Positions 17,619-26,891 of a stretch of DNA of 56,728 bases are shown piece after piece. Below the pieces are notes generated by a model. That model made no database searches, was not told the DNA's origin, and saw nothing but the letters and a program-made list of their open reading frames with translations. The stretch's first letter is position 1. Each line of letters starts with the position of its first letter. Source of the DNA: RBG-16-66-20 sp049651845 (GTDB lineage: Bacteria; Pseudomonadota; Gammaproteobacteria; Burkholderiales; SG8-39); assembly GCA_049651845.1 (NCBI GenBank), contig JBASCW010000161.1:1-56728 (forward strand). Reading direction: 5' to 3'. The translations under genes were made by a program, and so were the position numbers.

Positions 17619-18823
17619 ACGCAGCCGTCAAGCCCGCGCCGGGGTTCGCCGGCGTCAGCTACGACAAGGCGCTCGCCGACACGCTGGCGCTGGTGCCGGC
17701 GCTGCGCGAGCGCGCCGCGCGCGCCGAGGCCGAGCGCATCATGCTGCCCGAGACGCTCGCCGACCTGCACCGCGCCGGCACGCTGCGCTGCCTGCAGCCC
17801 AAGCGCTGGGGCGGCATGGAGCTCGACTACGTCGCTTTCGTCGATTTCGCGGAAGCCGCGGCGCGCGGCTGCGCCTCGACCGGCTGGAACGTGGGCAACT
17901 TGCTGATCCACCACTGGATGCTGGCGCTGTACGACGACAAGGCGCAGCAGGAAGTCTGGGGCGAGAACCCGGAGGCGCTGATCGCCTCGGGCATCGCCTA
18001 CCCGCAGGGCAGCGGCAGGAAAGTGCCCGGCGGCTTCACGGTGAGCGGGCGCTGGAACTTCTCCAGCGGCGTCAACGTCGCCGACTGGAACATGCTCGCC
18101 TGCCTGGTGAAGGACGGAGACAAGGTCGTCGACCACCGCATGTGCCTGTTCCACAAGTCCGAGTACAAGGTGGTGGACGACTGGCACGTGCTCGGCATGC
18201 GCTCCACCGGCAGCATGACCGTGGAGGCGAAGGATGTCTTCATTCCCGAGCACCGCGCATTGTGCGGCTACGACCTGCGCGGCGGCGTGCCGTTTCCCGG
18301 CGCCGCGGGCAACCCGGGCGCCGTCTACCGCGTGCCGTTCTCGGCCATGGCTGCGCACGGCATCGGCGGCGCCGCCGTAGGCAACGCGCAGGCCGCGCTC
18401 GATCTCACGATCGAGGCGGTGAAGCAGCGCAGCACGAGCTACCAGTCGCTCAAGATGCGCGACATCCAGACGGTGCAGGTGCGCGTCGGCGCGGCCGGTG
18501 CGCGCATCGCCGCCGCGCGCGAGCTGCTGCGCAGCAACTGCCGCGAGGCGATGGAGATCGCGCGTGCGGGCGTGCAGGCAGATGCGCCCACCAAGCTGCG
18601 CCTCAAGCGCGACCTTGCCTACGCGGCCCAGCTCGCGACCGAGGCGGTGGACATCCTGCACGCCATGGCCGGCGCCAACGGCATCTACGACAGCTACCCG
18701 ATCCAGCGCATCTTCCGCGACGCGCACGCGCTCGCGGGCCACTTCAGCTTCGCCACCGACGCGCAGTTCTCCGCCTGGGGACTCGCCTCGCTCGGCGGCG
18801 AAGTCGCGAACCCGACGCTGTAG
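17615..18823 (+). CDS. Acyl-CoA-dehydrogenase-fold flavoenzyme (HsaA/DszC-type monooxygenase likely)
   Basis: This 402-residue protein has the acyl-CoA dehydrogenase fold but lacks the usual acyl-CoA dehydrogenase signatures. It resembles the flavin-dependent monooxygenase branch (HsaA, DszC): LRCLQPKRWGGMELDYVAF, GRWNFSSGVNVADWNML, VLGMRSTGSMTVEAKDVFIP and a C-terminal YDSYPIQRIFRDAHALAGHF. Members use reduced flavin from a separate reductase to hydroxylate aromatic or heterocyclic rings. A matching flavin reductase gene is present at 36501. It sits in the middle of a tightly packed operon. Exact substrate unknown. Confidence 0.85.
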   Translation: MNAAVKPAPGFAGVSYDKALADTLALVPALRERAARAEAERIMLPETLADLHRAGTLRCLQPKRWGGMELDYVAFVDFAEAAARGCASTGWNVGNLLIHHWMLALYDDKAQQEVWGENPEALIASGIAYPQGSGRKVPGGFTVSGRWNFSSGVNVADWNMLACLVKDGDKVVDHRMCLFHKSEYKVVDDWHVLGMRSTGSMTVEAKDVFIPEHRALCGYDLRGGVPFPGAAGNPGAVYRVPFSAMAAHGIGGAAVGNAQAALDLTIEAVKQRSTSYQSLKMRDIQTVQVRVGAAGARIAAARELLRSNCREAMEIARAGVQADAPTKLRLKRDLAYAAQLATEAVDILHAMAGANGIYDSYPIQRIFRDAHALAGHFSFATDAQFSAWGLASLGGEVANPTL

Positions 18824-19828
18824 ATGCTGCGGGTTGCGGTCGTTGGTCTGGGGTGGTGGGGCCGGATCATCGTCGGGCTGCTCCAGGGCAGCGACAAGTT
18901 GAAGGCCGTGGCGGGCGTGGATCTCGCATCCGGAGCAGGTGAGGGGTTTTGCCGAGAAAATGGTCTTGAATTTTCGAGCGACTTCGAAAAGGCCGTAAGC
19001 AACCCGAACATCGACGGCGTTGTCCTTTGCACGCCGCACTCGCTGCATTGCGAGCAGGTCGTGCGCGCCGCGGCCTCGAAGAAGCACGTGTTCTGCGAGA
19101 AGCCGCTGTCGCTCACGCGCGCCGACGCGGCGCGCGCGATCGAGGCCTGCCGCGCGAACGGCGTGGCGCTCGCGGTGGGGCACGAGCGCCGCTTCGAGCC
19201 GCCGCTGCTGGAGGTGCAGCGCCTGGCGCGCTCGGGCGCGCTCGGCACGCTGCTTCAGGCCGAGGCCAACTTCAGCCAGGACAAGTTCCTCGCGATGTCG
19301 GCGGACAATTGGCGCATGTCGGAGAAGGAGGCGCCGGCGGGCCCGATGACCGCGACCGGCATCCACATGCTGGATCTTTGCATCGGCCTGCTCGGCCCGG
19401 CGCGCAGCGTGCTCGCGCGCGTGCGCCGGCTCGGCAGCAATCTGGTCAACGGCGACACGCTCGGCGTGCTGGTCACTTTCGAGAGCGGCGCCAACGCGCT
19501 GATCAGCGCGATCCTCGCCACGCCCTTCGAAGGGCGCTTCGCCGTCTATGGCAGCAAGGGCTGGGCCGAGGTGCGCGACAAGGCGCACCCGGAGTCGCCG
19601 CAGGGCTGGACCCTGACCGCGGCATTGCGGGACAGGCAGAAACAGACGACCGAGTATCCGCCCGCGCACGCCGTGCTCGCCAACCTGGAAGCTTTCGCCG
19701 ATGCGGCGCGAGGCCGCGCGGCGTATCCGGTGCCGCCGGAGCAGATGCTGGCCAATATCGCCGCGCTGGAGGCCGTGTTCAGGTCGGCGCGCAGCGGAAA
19801 TATCGAGGAGATCGAAGGAAACCGATGA
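18824..19828 (+). CDS. Gfo/Idh/MocA-family oxidoreductase
   Basis: This 334-residue NAD(P)-dependent dehydrogenase has an N-terminal Rossmann fold (VVGLGWWGRII) and the EKPLSLTRADA motif (EKP near residue 92). The C-terminal alpha/beta domain holds ATGIHMLDLCIGLLGP. Family members oxidise sugars, inositols or other cyclic polyols, or reduce related ketones. Its ATG abuts the preceding stop codon, and it overlaps the luciferase-like gene by four bases, so it is a core member of this operon. Confidence 0.92.
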   Translation: MLRVAVVGLGWWGRIIVGLLQGSDKLKAVAGVDLASGAGEGFCRENGLEFSSDFEKAVSNPNIDGVVLCTPHSLHCEQVVRAAASKKHVFCEKPLSLTRADAARAIEACRANGVALAVGHERRFEPPLLEVQRLARSGALGTLLQAEANFSQDKFLAMSADNWRMSEKEAPAGPMTATGIHMLDLCIGLLGPARSVLARVRRLGSNLVNGDTLGVLVTFESGANALISAILATPFEGRFAVYGSKGWAEVRDKAHPESPQGWTLTAALRDRQKQTTEYPPAHAVLANLEAFADAARGRAAYPVPPEQMLANIAALEAVFRSARSGNIEEIEGNR

Positions 19829-20919
19829 AGCTCGCCACATTCATGATGCCGCTGCACCCGCCGGGACGCAAGCCCGCCGAGACGCTGGCCGAGGACCGCG
19901 AGGCGATCCTGCTCGCTGACCGGCTGGGCTACGCCGAGGCCTTCGTGGGCGAGCACGTCACGGACCTCGCCGAGAACGTCACCTCGTGCCTGATGTTCCT
20001 CGCCAGCGTGGCGCACGAGACCCGGCGGGTCGTGCTCGGCAGCGGCACCGTGAACATGCCGAACTCGCACCCGGCGGCGATCGCCGCACAGGTGGCGATG
20101 CTCGACCACATGCTCGAGGGCCGCTTCATCTTCGGCATCAGCCCGGGCGGCCTGATGTCGGACGCCGAGGTGTTCGGCAACCTGCAGAAGGACCGCAACG
20201 CCATGTTCCTCGAGTCCATCAACATGGTGCTCGACATCTGGAAGTCGGAGGGTCCTTATGATTTTCATGGGAATTTTTTCAACGTCAGTACAAAGAACAC
20301 TTCGATCGAGGAAATCGGCCAGGGCACGATTCTCAAGCCCTATCAGAAGCCGCATCCGCCGATCGTGGTGACCGCCGTCGCGCCGCACTCGAAGGGCGTG
20401 TCCGAGGCCGCCAAGCGCGGCTGGACGCCGATCTCGGCCAACTTCCTGCTGCCCGAATGGGTCGCCTCGCACTGGCCGCGCTACGCCGAAGGTTGCGCCG
20501 CCGTGGGCAGGAAGCCCGATCCGGCGGACTGGCGCGTCGCCAAGTCCATCTTCGTCGCCGACGACGACAAGGTCGCCGCGCGCTATGGGCATTCGGCCGA
20601 AGGGCCGTACCACTTCTACTTCAAGCAGCTGATCCGCAAGCTGGTGGGCGCGGCGGGGCGCGGCAACCTCTTCAAGCTCGACCAGAACCAGCCCGACGGC
20701 GAAATCACCGCCGACGCGATGACGCCGAAGCTCGTCATTGCCGGGAGCGTGAACAGCGTCGTCGACCAGATTCTTGCTTTCCGCGAGCAAGTCGGCGACT
20801 TCGGCACGATTATGTATCCGTGCCACGACTGGCTCGACCCGGCGCTCGGCAAGCGGTCCATGGAGCTGATGGCCGAACAGGTGATGCCGCGCGTGAACGC
20901 GGCGCTGGAAGGGCGCTGA
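19825..20919 (+). CDS. Luciferase-like (LLM-class) flavin-dependent oxidoreductase
   Basis: This 364-residue TIM-barrel flavoenzyme of the bacterial luciferase superfamily begins MKLATFMMPLHPPGR. It carries GYAEAFVGEHVTD, RVVLGSGTVNMPNSHP, MLEGRFIFGISPGG and YQKPHPPIVVTAVAPHS. Enzymes of this branch use FMNH2 or F420H2 to oxygenate small organic molecules. A stand-alone flavin reductase lies about 16 kb downstream. The ATG at 19825 overlaps the preceding stop (ATGA) and AAGGAA stands upstream. Confidence 0.92.
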   Translation: MKLATFMMPLHPPGRKPAETLAEDREAILLADRLGYAEAFVGEHVTDLAENVTSCLMFLASVAHETRRVVLGSGTVNMPNSHPAAIAAQVAMLDHMLEGRFIFGISPGGLMSDAEVFGNLQKDRNAMFLESINMVLDIWKSEGPYDFHGNFFNVSTKNTSIEEIGQGTILKPYQKPHPPIVVTAVAPHSKGVSEAAKRGWTPISANFLLPEWVASHWPRYAEGCAAVGRKPDPADWRVAKSIFVADDDKVAARYGHSAEGPYHFYFKQLIRKLVGAAGRGNLFKLDQNQPDGEITADAMTPKLVIAGSVNSVVDQILAFREQVGDFGTIMYPCHDWLDPALGKRSMELMAEQVMPRVNAALEGR

Positions 20920-20923
20920 ACCG

Positions 20924-21349
20924 ATGTATCAATTGCGTCGCAGGCTTGCCGTCGGACTTCTTCTGATTGCCTTGTCCGGCTCGGCCTACGCCGTCGTCGG
21001 CGAGTTCGAGGGGAAATGGCAAAACGTCGATCCGAATACTTCGGGGCTCACGGTGCTGGAGATCAGCCTCGTCGGCGATCGGGTGAAGGTCCACGCCTGG
21101 GGCAGGTGCCATCCCACCGATTGCGACTGGAAAAGCGTCGACGCCAGCGCGTTCGGGCCGAACGTGCGCTCCGCGCTGCCGCGCGATGCCAAAACGCTCA
21201 TGGCCGTTTTCAAGACCTCGTTCTCGGAGTCGATTCTGGTCATCGACCCTGCGGAGTGGAACAAGCTGAGGGTCGAACTGCTGACGCGCTTCACGGACCA
21301 GAGCGGCCGCCCCGCCTACAGTGCGACCCATACCTTCTCCCGGCATTGA
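20924..21349 (+). CDS. Small exported protein of unknown function
   Basis: I do not recognise this 141-residue protein. It has a signal peptide (about 1-23: RRRLAVGLLLIALSGSAYA). The mature domain has GEFEGKWQNVDPNTSGLTVL and two Cys in WGRCHPTDCDW that could form a disulphide. The pattern of short beta strands suggests a small lipocalin-like or beta-sandwich domain acting in the periplasm. It starts four bases after the luciferase-like gene and so seems to belong to that operon. Confidence 0.75.
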   Translation: MYQLRRRLAVGLLLIALSGSAYAVVGEFEGKWQNVDPNTSGLTVLEISLVGDRVKVHAWGRCHPTDCDWKSVDASAFGPNVRSALPRDAKTLMAVFKTSFSESILVIDPAEWNKLRVELLTRFTDQSGRPAYSATHTFSRH

Positions 21350-21395
21350 TCGGCCGGGAGAAAATCTTCGAGCGGCGCGCGAGTAGCGCTTCAGC

Positions 21396-21755
21396 CTACT
21401 TCAGCAGGCGGATCGCGAACGGGTACTCGTACTCGAAGTCGCCGTTCGACACCTTGACCGCGGCCATGATGGTGAGGATCAGCGCGGCGACGCCGACGGC
21501 GAACATCAGCGGGATGCCGATCAGCACGAACACCAGCGGGATGCAGATCAGGAAGGCGATCGACACCGTGATCTGGAAGTTGAGCGACTCCTTGCCGTGG
21601 CGGTCCACCATCGGCATCTCGGCGCGCTTGAGCAGCCAGATCACGAGCGGCCCCACGATATTGCCGAACGGCACCAGGAAGCCCGCCAGCGCCGCCAGGT
21701 GGCAGCCCATCGCCCAGTTCTGCTCGTCCTTGGAAACCTGCTGTGCGTCGCTCAT
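21396..21755 (-). CDS. DUF4870-type small membrane protein
   Basis: This 119-residue inner-membrane protein resembles DUF4870. A short polar N-terminus (MSDAQQVSKDEQNWAMGCHL) is followed by three to four hydrophobic segments: AALAGFLVPFGNIVGPLVIWLL, the HGKESLNFQITVSI motif with a helix IAFLICIPLVFVLIG, and a final helix before KVSNGDFEYEYPF. Function unknown. The ATG at 21755 is preceded by a strong AGGGGG site and overlaps the stop of the upstream dehydrogenase by four bases. Confidence 0.85.
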   Translation of the reverse strand: MSDAQQVSKDEQNWAMGCHLAALAGFLVPFGNIVGPLVIWLLKRAEMPMVDRHGKESLNFQITVSIAFLICIPLVFVLIGIPLMFAVGVAALILTIMAAVKVSNGDFEYEYPFAIRLLK

Positions 21756-22651
21756 CGGATCCCCCTCTTCGGTTTGCGGGCGCGGCGCTCCAGCACGGCG
21801 CACACCGCGGCAGTATCCTGCTTTGCGCGCCCCTGCGCCATCGCTGCGGCGTAGAGCGCTTTCGTCGCGCAGAACAGCGGCGCCGGGCTGCCGAGCCGGC
21901 GCACGAAGTCGCCGATGATTTTCATGTCCTTGCGCCAGGTTTCCTGCGTCACCGTCGCGGGCAGGTAGGCGCGCCGCGCCATGAGCGGGCCGCGCACCTG
22001 CAGCATGCGCGAAGCGCCCGCGCCGTCGCCGAGCACCTTGACCGCGAGCGCCGGATCCAGCCCCGAGCGGCGCGCGAGGATCACGGCCTCGGCGCTCGAG
22101 ACGTTGTGGATGGCTACCAGCAGGTTGGCGGCGAATTTCATCTTCGAGCCGTTGCCGAAGCGCCCGAGGTAGTACTGGGACCTCGAGAAGCCCTTCAAGA
22201 TCGGGATGGTCTTTCTGTATTTCGAAGGCATGCCGCTTCCGAAAACCACCAGATCGCCGGTCTTTGCCTGCGCTCCGGTGCCCGAGAGCGGGCAGTCGAG
22301 CAGCGTCGCGCCTTTGGCCGCCAGCGCCTTGCGGGCGCGCTCCTTGTCGGCGAGGGCTAGGGTGCTGGTTTCGACGACGGTCTTGCGCCCTGAAATCCCT
22401 TTCGAAATCGAATCAAGAGCTTTCGAAGACGGCAGGGAAGAAATGATGATCGCGGCGGAGCTGGAAACCTCTTCTGCATTCCGTGCGACGACACCCCCTG
22501 CGCGCGCGTGGCGCTGCCGGCAGGCGGGCGCGGGGTCGTAGCCGATCACCGTGAAACCCGCGCGCATGAGGTTCGCGGCCATCGCCGAGCCCATGATGCC
22601 CAACCCCAGCATGCCGACGCAGCGCTTGCGCTCGGGTCTTCCCATCCACAT
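21752..22651 (-). CDS. NAD(P)-dependent beta-hydroxyacid dehydrogenase family protein
   Basis: This 299-residue protein belongs to the 3-hydroxyisobutyrate/6-phosphogluconate dehydrogenase family. The N-terminal nucleotide motif is GMLGLGIMGSAMAANL, the substrate motif DCPLSGTGAQAKTGDL, and the catalytic Lys lies in GNGSKMKFAANLLVAIHN. It should reversibly oxidise a beta-hydroxy acid or reduce a related semialdehyde. It reads opposite to the flanking catabolic operons; its start lies only 29 bases from the divergent cupin gene. It heads a two-gene unit with the DUF4870 gene. Confidence 0.9.
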   Translation of the reverse strand: MWMGRPERKRCVGMLGLGIMGSAMAANLMRAGFTVIGYDPAPACRQRHARAGGVVARNAEEVSSSAAIIISSLPSSKALDSISKGISGRKTVVETSTLALADKERARKALAAKGATLLDCPLSGTGAQAKTGDLVVFGSGMPSKYRKTIPILKGFSRSQYYLGRFGNGSKMKFAANLLVAIHNVSSAEAVILARRSGLDPALAVKVLGDGAGASRMLQVRGPLMARRAYLPATVTQETWRKDMKIIGDFVRRLGSPAPLFCATKALYAAAMAQGRAKQDTAAVCAVLERRARKPKRGIR

Positions 22652-22680
22652 ACGCTACCATTCCCGCCGAGGAGGGGAAC

Positions 22681-23262
22681 ATGCCATATCGTGAAACGCT
22701 GCCGCGCCGCGGCGTGCGGCGCAGCGAGATGATGAAGCGCGTCGCGCGCTTTGCGAAGCTCAAGGGCTTCGACGGCGGCCTGCCCGACAGCCGCATGCCC
22801 GGCTGCGAACGCACGCTGTACAACGTCATCGGCTTCCAGCCGCCGAAGACCGAGCGCGACGGCAAGCAGTCGCCGGTAGGCGAGAAGGCGGCGCGCATGG
22901 CGGCGATCAAGATCGCCGAGGGCTTCAACCTGGGCTACTGCCGCGCGCTGCCCGGCAAGGGCCCGATGCTGCACAACCACGACACCAACGAGACCTTCAT
23001 CGCCATGACCGGCACCTGGCGCGCGAGCTGGCAGAACGAGAAAGGGCGCCTGGAGCACGTGGATCTCAAGCCCCTGGACGTGATCTCGTTCCCGCCGGGC
23101 GCCTCGCGGCGCTTCATGAACGTCACGCGGGGGCCGAAGAACCAGCCCTCGATCCTGATGTTCGTGATCGGCGGCAACGCGCCGAGCGCCGAGTTCACGC
23201 GCGAGTCGATGGCCGAGCTGGAGAAGAAAGGCGTCTGGCCGCCGCGGAAGGGCAGACGTTGA
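22681..23262 (+). CDS. Cupin-domain protein
   Basis: This 193-residue protein has a single cupin barrel in its second half. The first motif reads PGKGPMLHNHDTNETFIAMTG and carries the two His and one Glu that usually bind a metal. The second is PLDVISFPPGASRRFMNV. The N-terminal 70 residues, including RTLYNVIGFQPPK, form an extension seen in some small-molecule oxygenases and isomerases. Substrate unknown. A strong GGAGGGG site precedes the ATG. The gene leads into the molybdenum-hydroxylase subunits with overlapping stop and start codons. Confidence 0.85.
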   Translation: MPYRETLPRRGVRRSEMMKRVARFAKLKGFDGGLPDSRMPGCERTLYNVIGFQPPKTERDGKQSPVGEKAARMAAIKIAEGFNLGYCRALPGKGPMLHNHDTNETFIAMTGTWRASWQNEKGRLEHVDLKPLDVISFPPGASRRFMNVTRGPKNQPSILMFVIGGNAPSAEFTRESMAELEKKGVWPPRKGRR

Positions 23263-24053
23263 AAGCGCCCGCCTTTGCCTATGTGAAGCCGGCCTCGCTG
23301 GCTGAAGCGTTCGAGCATCTGCAGAATTCGAATGCCAAAGTCCTTGCCGGCGGCCAGAGCCTGATCCCGTCGCTCAACATGAGGCTGTCATCGCCCGAGC
23401 TGCTCGTCGATATCGGCGGGTTGAAGGAGCTGCAGGGGATTTCCGTGAAGGACGGCACCGTCAGGATCGGGGCGCTTGCGACCCATGCAGAACTGCAGAA
23501 ATCCGGGGAGATCGCGCAGCACGTTCCCCTGCTCGCGCAGGCGGTGCCGTACGTCGCGCACGCGGCGATCCGCAACCGCGGCACGATCGGCGGCAGCCTT
23601 GCGCTCGCCGATCCGGCCGCCGAGTATCCCGCGGTCGCCGTGGCGCTCGAGGCGGCGTTCATCGTGAGGAACAAGAACACGATACGCCGCATCGAGGCAG
23701 CCCGGTTCTTCAAGGGCCTGTTCGAGACCGACCTGAAGGCGGGAGAGCTGCTGATTTCGGTCGAGTTCCCCGCCGCGAAGGCGACCGACCGGTCCGTATT
23801 CCTGGAGCTGGCGCGCCGGCACGGTGACTACGCGATCGTGGGGCTCGCCGCGCACAACGAGCGGTTCGTGTTCCTCGGGGCCGGTGACAAGCCGATGCTG
23901 TTCTCGTTCAGGAACGGACTCGATGAAGCAAGAAAGACCCTGAAGGCGGGCCTCAAGCCGGCCGCGGACCTTTACAACACGCAGGCCACCAAGCTGCACC
24001 TGGCCGGCGTCCTGCTGGAGCGCGCATGGACCATGCTCTCGACATCACGCTGA
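23259..24053 (+). CDS. Molybdenum hydroxylase FAD-binding (medium) subunit
   Basis: This 264-residue FAD subunit is of the xanthine dehydrogenase/CO dehydrogenase (CoxM/CutM) type. FAD-binding motifs are AGGQSLIPSLNMRL (30-43) and TIGGSLALADPAAEYPA (109-125). It passes electrons from the iron-sulphur subunit to an acceptor in the cytoplasm. The start is TTG 23259, overlapping the cupin stop codon. The length is slightly below the 280-290 of typical members because the C-terminal domain is compact. It overlaps the next subunit by 28 bases. Confidence 0.93.
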   Translation: MKAPAFAYVKPASLAEAFEHLQNSNAKVLAGGQSLIPSLNMRLSSPELLVDIGGLKELQGISVKDGTVRIGALATHAELQKSGEIAQHVPLLAQAVPYVAHAAIRNRGTIGGSLALADPAAEYPAVAVALEAAFIVRNKNTIRRIEAARFFKGLFETDLKAGELLISVEFPAAKATDRSVFLELARRHGDYAIVGLAAHNERFVFLGAGDKPMLFSFRNGLDEARKTLKAGLKPAADLYNTQATKLHLAGVLLERAWTMLSTSR

Positions 24054-24493
24054 CGGTCAACGGCACGCCGGTCAGCCGGCGCGTCGAGGCGCGCCAGCAC
24101 CTGGTGGATTTCCTGCGCGAGGAGCTGGGGCTCACCGGCTCGCACGTCGGCTGCGAGCACGGCGTGTGCGGCGCGTGCACGGTGCGCGTGGACGGCGCCA
24201 TCGTGCGCGGCTGCCTGATGCTCGCGGTGCAGGCGAACGGCTGCCGCGTGGAGACCGTGGAGGGACTGTCCGACTCGAAGGAGCTCGCGAAGCTGCAGAA
24301 GGCGTTTCACGAAAGGAACGCTCTTCAGTGCGGCTTCTGCACCCCTGGAATGCTTTTGGCCGCTCAAGACTTGATTTCCAATTCCAAGAAACCTACCAGG
24401 GAAGAAATCAGAAACCACATCTCCGGCAACTACTGCCGCTGCACCGGTTACCAGGCAATTGTGGACGCCATCGAAGAGGTGACTCGTGGGTAA
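24026..24493 (+). CDS. Molybdenum hydroxylase [2Fe-2S] (small) subunit
   Basis: This 155-residue electron-transfer subunit (CoxS/CutS type) binds two [2Fe-2S] clusters. The plant-ferredoxin-like cluster uses Cys43, 48, 51 and 63 (GCEHGVCGACTV...GC). The C-terminal cluster uses Cys102, 105, 137 and 139 (QCGFCTPG...NYCRCTGY). All eight ligands are present. Its start lies inside the FAD subunit gene and its end overlaps the large subunit gene by eight bases, so the three are translated together. Confidence 0.96.
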   Translation: MDHALDITLTVNGTPVSRRVEARQHLVDFLREELGLTGSHVGCEHGVCGACTVRVDGAIVRGCLMLAVQANGCRVETVEGLSDSKELAKLQKAFHERNALQCGFCTPGMLLAAQDLISNSKKPTREEIRNHISGNYCRCTGYQAIVDAIEEVTRG

Positions 24494-26873
24494 GGCCGAG
24501 CTGCCGCTGTACGCGCCGGGCACCCGGACCGACCGCGGCTACATCGGCCAGAGCGTGCCGAGGCCGAACGCGCAGCGCCTGCTGCAGGGGCGCGGCGCGT
24601 TCGTGGACGACCTGCGGTTTCCCAGGCTGGCGCACGTCGTTTTCTTCAGAAGCCCGTATGCGCACGCCCGAATACTGAAACTGGCCTTTTCCCGGGCATT
24701 GAAATCCCCGGGCGTGATCGGGATTTTCAACGGCAAGGACGTTCTTCAGTATTGTTCCCCGTGGGTCGCCGTGCTCGGGCACCTGAAGGGCATCAAGTCG
24801 CCGCCGCAGCACGCGATCGCCATCGACCGCGCCTGCTGGCAGGGCGAGGCCGTGGCCGCGGTGGTCGCCGAAACGCGCGCGCAGGCCGAAGACGCGGCCG
24901 CGCTCATCGAGGCCGAGTGGGAAGAGCTGCCCGCGGTGACCGATATGGAAGCGTCCCTGAAGGGCACTTCGATCATTCACCAGGAGCTGGGCGACAACAT
25001 CTGCTTTGCGCGCACGCACGACACGGGCGGCGTGGACGAGGCTTTCGCGCAGGCCGATGCGGTGGTCGAGGAGACCTACGGCTTCGGCCGGCACACGGGC
25101 GTGTGCCTCGAGGGACGGTCGATCCTCGCCGACTACAACGCCGCCGAGCATTCGCTGACCGTGTACCACTCGACCCAGGCGCCGCACATGATGCAGGACA
25201 TCTTCTCGCGGCACCTGGACATTCCCGAGGGCAACGTGCGCGTGATCGCCAGGGACGTCGGCGGCTCCTACGGCATCAAGGTGCACGTCTACCCGGACGA
25301 GATGGCCACTGCCGCGCTCTCGGTAATGCTGCGCCGGCCGGTGAAGTTCGTCGCCGACCGGCTGGAGTCGTTCGCGACCGACATTCACGCGCGCGAGCAC
25401 CGCGTGAAGGTTCGGGTCGCCGTGAAGAAGACCGGAGAGATCCTGGCGTTCGACATGGACGACCTGACGGCGATCGGGCCGTACTCGGTCTATCCGCGCA
25501 CCAGCGGCATCGAGGGCAACCAGGTCGTCAACCTCACCGGCGGTCCCTACAGGCACCAGAAGTACCGCGGCAGGCTGAACGTCGTGTTCACCAACAAGAA
25601 CGTCACCTGCCAGTACCGCGCGGTCGGCCACCCGATCGCGGCGGCGCTCACCGAAGGCATCGTCGACAAGGCGGCCGCGGCGCTGAAGATGGACCCCGCG
25701 GAATTCCGCAGGAAGAACCTGATTCCCGACGATGCCTATCCCTATGCGTTTCCGTCCGGGATCAAGTTCGAAAAACTTTCGCACCATCAGGCACTCGACA
25801 AGCTGCTGGACCTGATGTCGTATTCGAAACTTCGTAAAGAGCAGGAACAACTCCGGTCGAAGAACATTTTCCGCGGCATCGGCCTGGCGGCGATGATCGA
25901 GGTGACGAACCCGTCGCCCGCGTTCTACGGCGTGGGCGGCGCGCGCATCTCGGCACAGGACGGCGCGACGCTGCGCCTGGAGCCGACCGGCATGGTCACG
26001 GTGCTGTGCAGCGTCACCGAGCAGGGCCAGGGCACCGAGGGCATCTTCGCGCAGATTGCCGCGAGCGCGGTGGGCGTGACCATGGACAAGGTGCGCGTGA
26101 TCACCGGCGACACCGGCGTCACGCCCTACGGCGGCGGCACCTGGGCCTCGCGCGGCGCCGGCATCGGCGGCGAAGCGGTGCTGCTCTCGGGCCGCGCATT
26201 GCGGGCGAACATCCTGGAGATCGCTTCGAAGATATTGAACGTGGACAAGGACACGCTCGACATTCAGGAAAATTCAATAACGAACAAGCTGAGCCTCCAA
26301 CAGCTCATGCCCCTGGCGGAACTCGGCCGCGTCGCCTATTTCCGGCCGGACACGCTGCCGATGAATTTCCAGTCCGAGCTCACGGTGACGCGGCACTACA
26401 CGCCGCGCGAATACGCCTTCACCTTCACCAACGGCATCCAGGCCTCGCTGGTCGAAGTGGACACGGATACGGGGTTCGTGAAGCTCCTCAAGCACTGGTG
26501 CGTGGAGGACTCGGGCACCGTGATCAACCCGATGCTCGTGGACGAGCAGCTGCGCGGCGGCGTGGTGCAGGGCATCGGCGCGGCGCTCTTCGAGGAGTGC
26601 CTCTACAGCCCCGAGGGGCAACTGCTCAACGGCAACATGGCCGACTACCTGGTGCCGATGGCGGGCGAGATGCCCGACATCGTCTGCGCGCACATCGAGA
26701 CGCCCACCAGGCAGTCGCAGCTCGGCGCCAAGGGCGTGGGCGAGGCCGGCACCGCGGGCGCGCCCGGCGCGGTGATGAACGCCATCAACGACGCGCTCGC
26801 GCCGCTGGGCGCGAACGTCACAGACATGCCGTTCACGCCGGAAAAGATTCTGCGGGCCTTGAAGAAAGTCTAG
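24486..26873 (+). CDS. Molybdenum hydroxylase large (molybdopterin cytosine dinucleotide-type) subunit
   Basis: This 795-residue catalytic subunit belongs to the CoxL/xanthine dehydrogenase family. The N-terminal a/b hammerhead domain starts near 22-60. Later motifs are RDVGGSYGIK (256-265), the active-site loop QYRAVGHP (376-383), GGGTWASRGAGIGGEA and the catalytic Glu753 in GVGEAG. The loop lacks the Cys of true CO dehydrogenase (AYxCSFR), so CO oxidation is not expected. Such enzymes hydroxylate N-heterocycles, aldehydes or purines with water-derived oxygen (family knowledge). The start is GTG 24486. No maturation genes of the CoxF/XdhC type are seen in the window, so they must lie elsewhere. 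Confidence 0.94.
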   Translation: MGKAELPLYAPGTRTDRGYIGQSVPRPNAQRLLQGRGAFVDDLRFPRLAHVVFFRSPYAHARILKLAFSRALKSPGVIGIFNGKDVLQYCSPWVAVLGHLKGIKSPPQHAIAIDRACWQGEAVAAVVAETRAQAEDAAALIEAEWEELPAVTDMEASLKGTSIIHQELGDNICFARTHDTGGVDEAFAQADAVVEETYGFGRHTGVCLEGRSILADYNAAEHSLTVYHSTQAPHMMQDIFSRHLDIPEGNVRVIARDVGGSYGIKVHVYPDEMATAALSVMLRRPVKFVADRLESFATDIHAREHRVKVRVAVKKTGEILAFDMDDLTAIGPYSVYPRTSGIEGNQVVNLTGGPYRHQKYRGRLNVVFTNKNVTCQYRAVGHPIAAALTEGIVDKAAAALKMDPAEFRRKNLIPDDAYPYAFPSGIKFEKLSHHQALDKLLDLMSYSKLRKEQEQLRSKNIFRGIGLAAMIEVTNPSPAFYGVGGARISAQDGATLRLEPTGMVTVLCSVTEQGQGTEGIFAQIAASAVGVTMDKVRVITGDTGVTPYGGGTWASRGAGIGGEAVLLSGRALRANILEIASKILNVDKDTLDIQENSITNKLSLQQLMPLAELGRVAYFRPDTLPMNFQSELTVTRHYTPREYAFTFTNGIQASLVEVDTDTGFVKLLKHWCVEDSGTVINPMLVDEQLRGGVVQGIGAALFEECLYSPEGQLLNGNMADYLVPMAGEMPDIVCAHIETPTRQSQLGAKGVGEAGTAGAPGAVMNAINDALAPLGANVTDMPFTPEKILRALKKV

Positions 26874-26891
26874 AAACAGAATTCGAAGGCC

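Noticed and set aside
17585..19840. 751-codon minus-strand open frame
   Set aside because: It lies antisense to three well-identified enzymes and shows no recognisable motif; high G+C makes such shadows common.
24486..26873. Aerobic CO dehydrogenase (coxL)
   Set aside because: The active-site loop reads QYRAVGHP and lacks the Cys-containing AYxCSFR motif of true CO dehydrogenase; only the wider molybdenum-hydroxylase family is supported.
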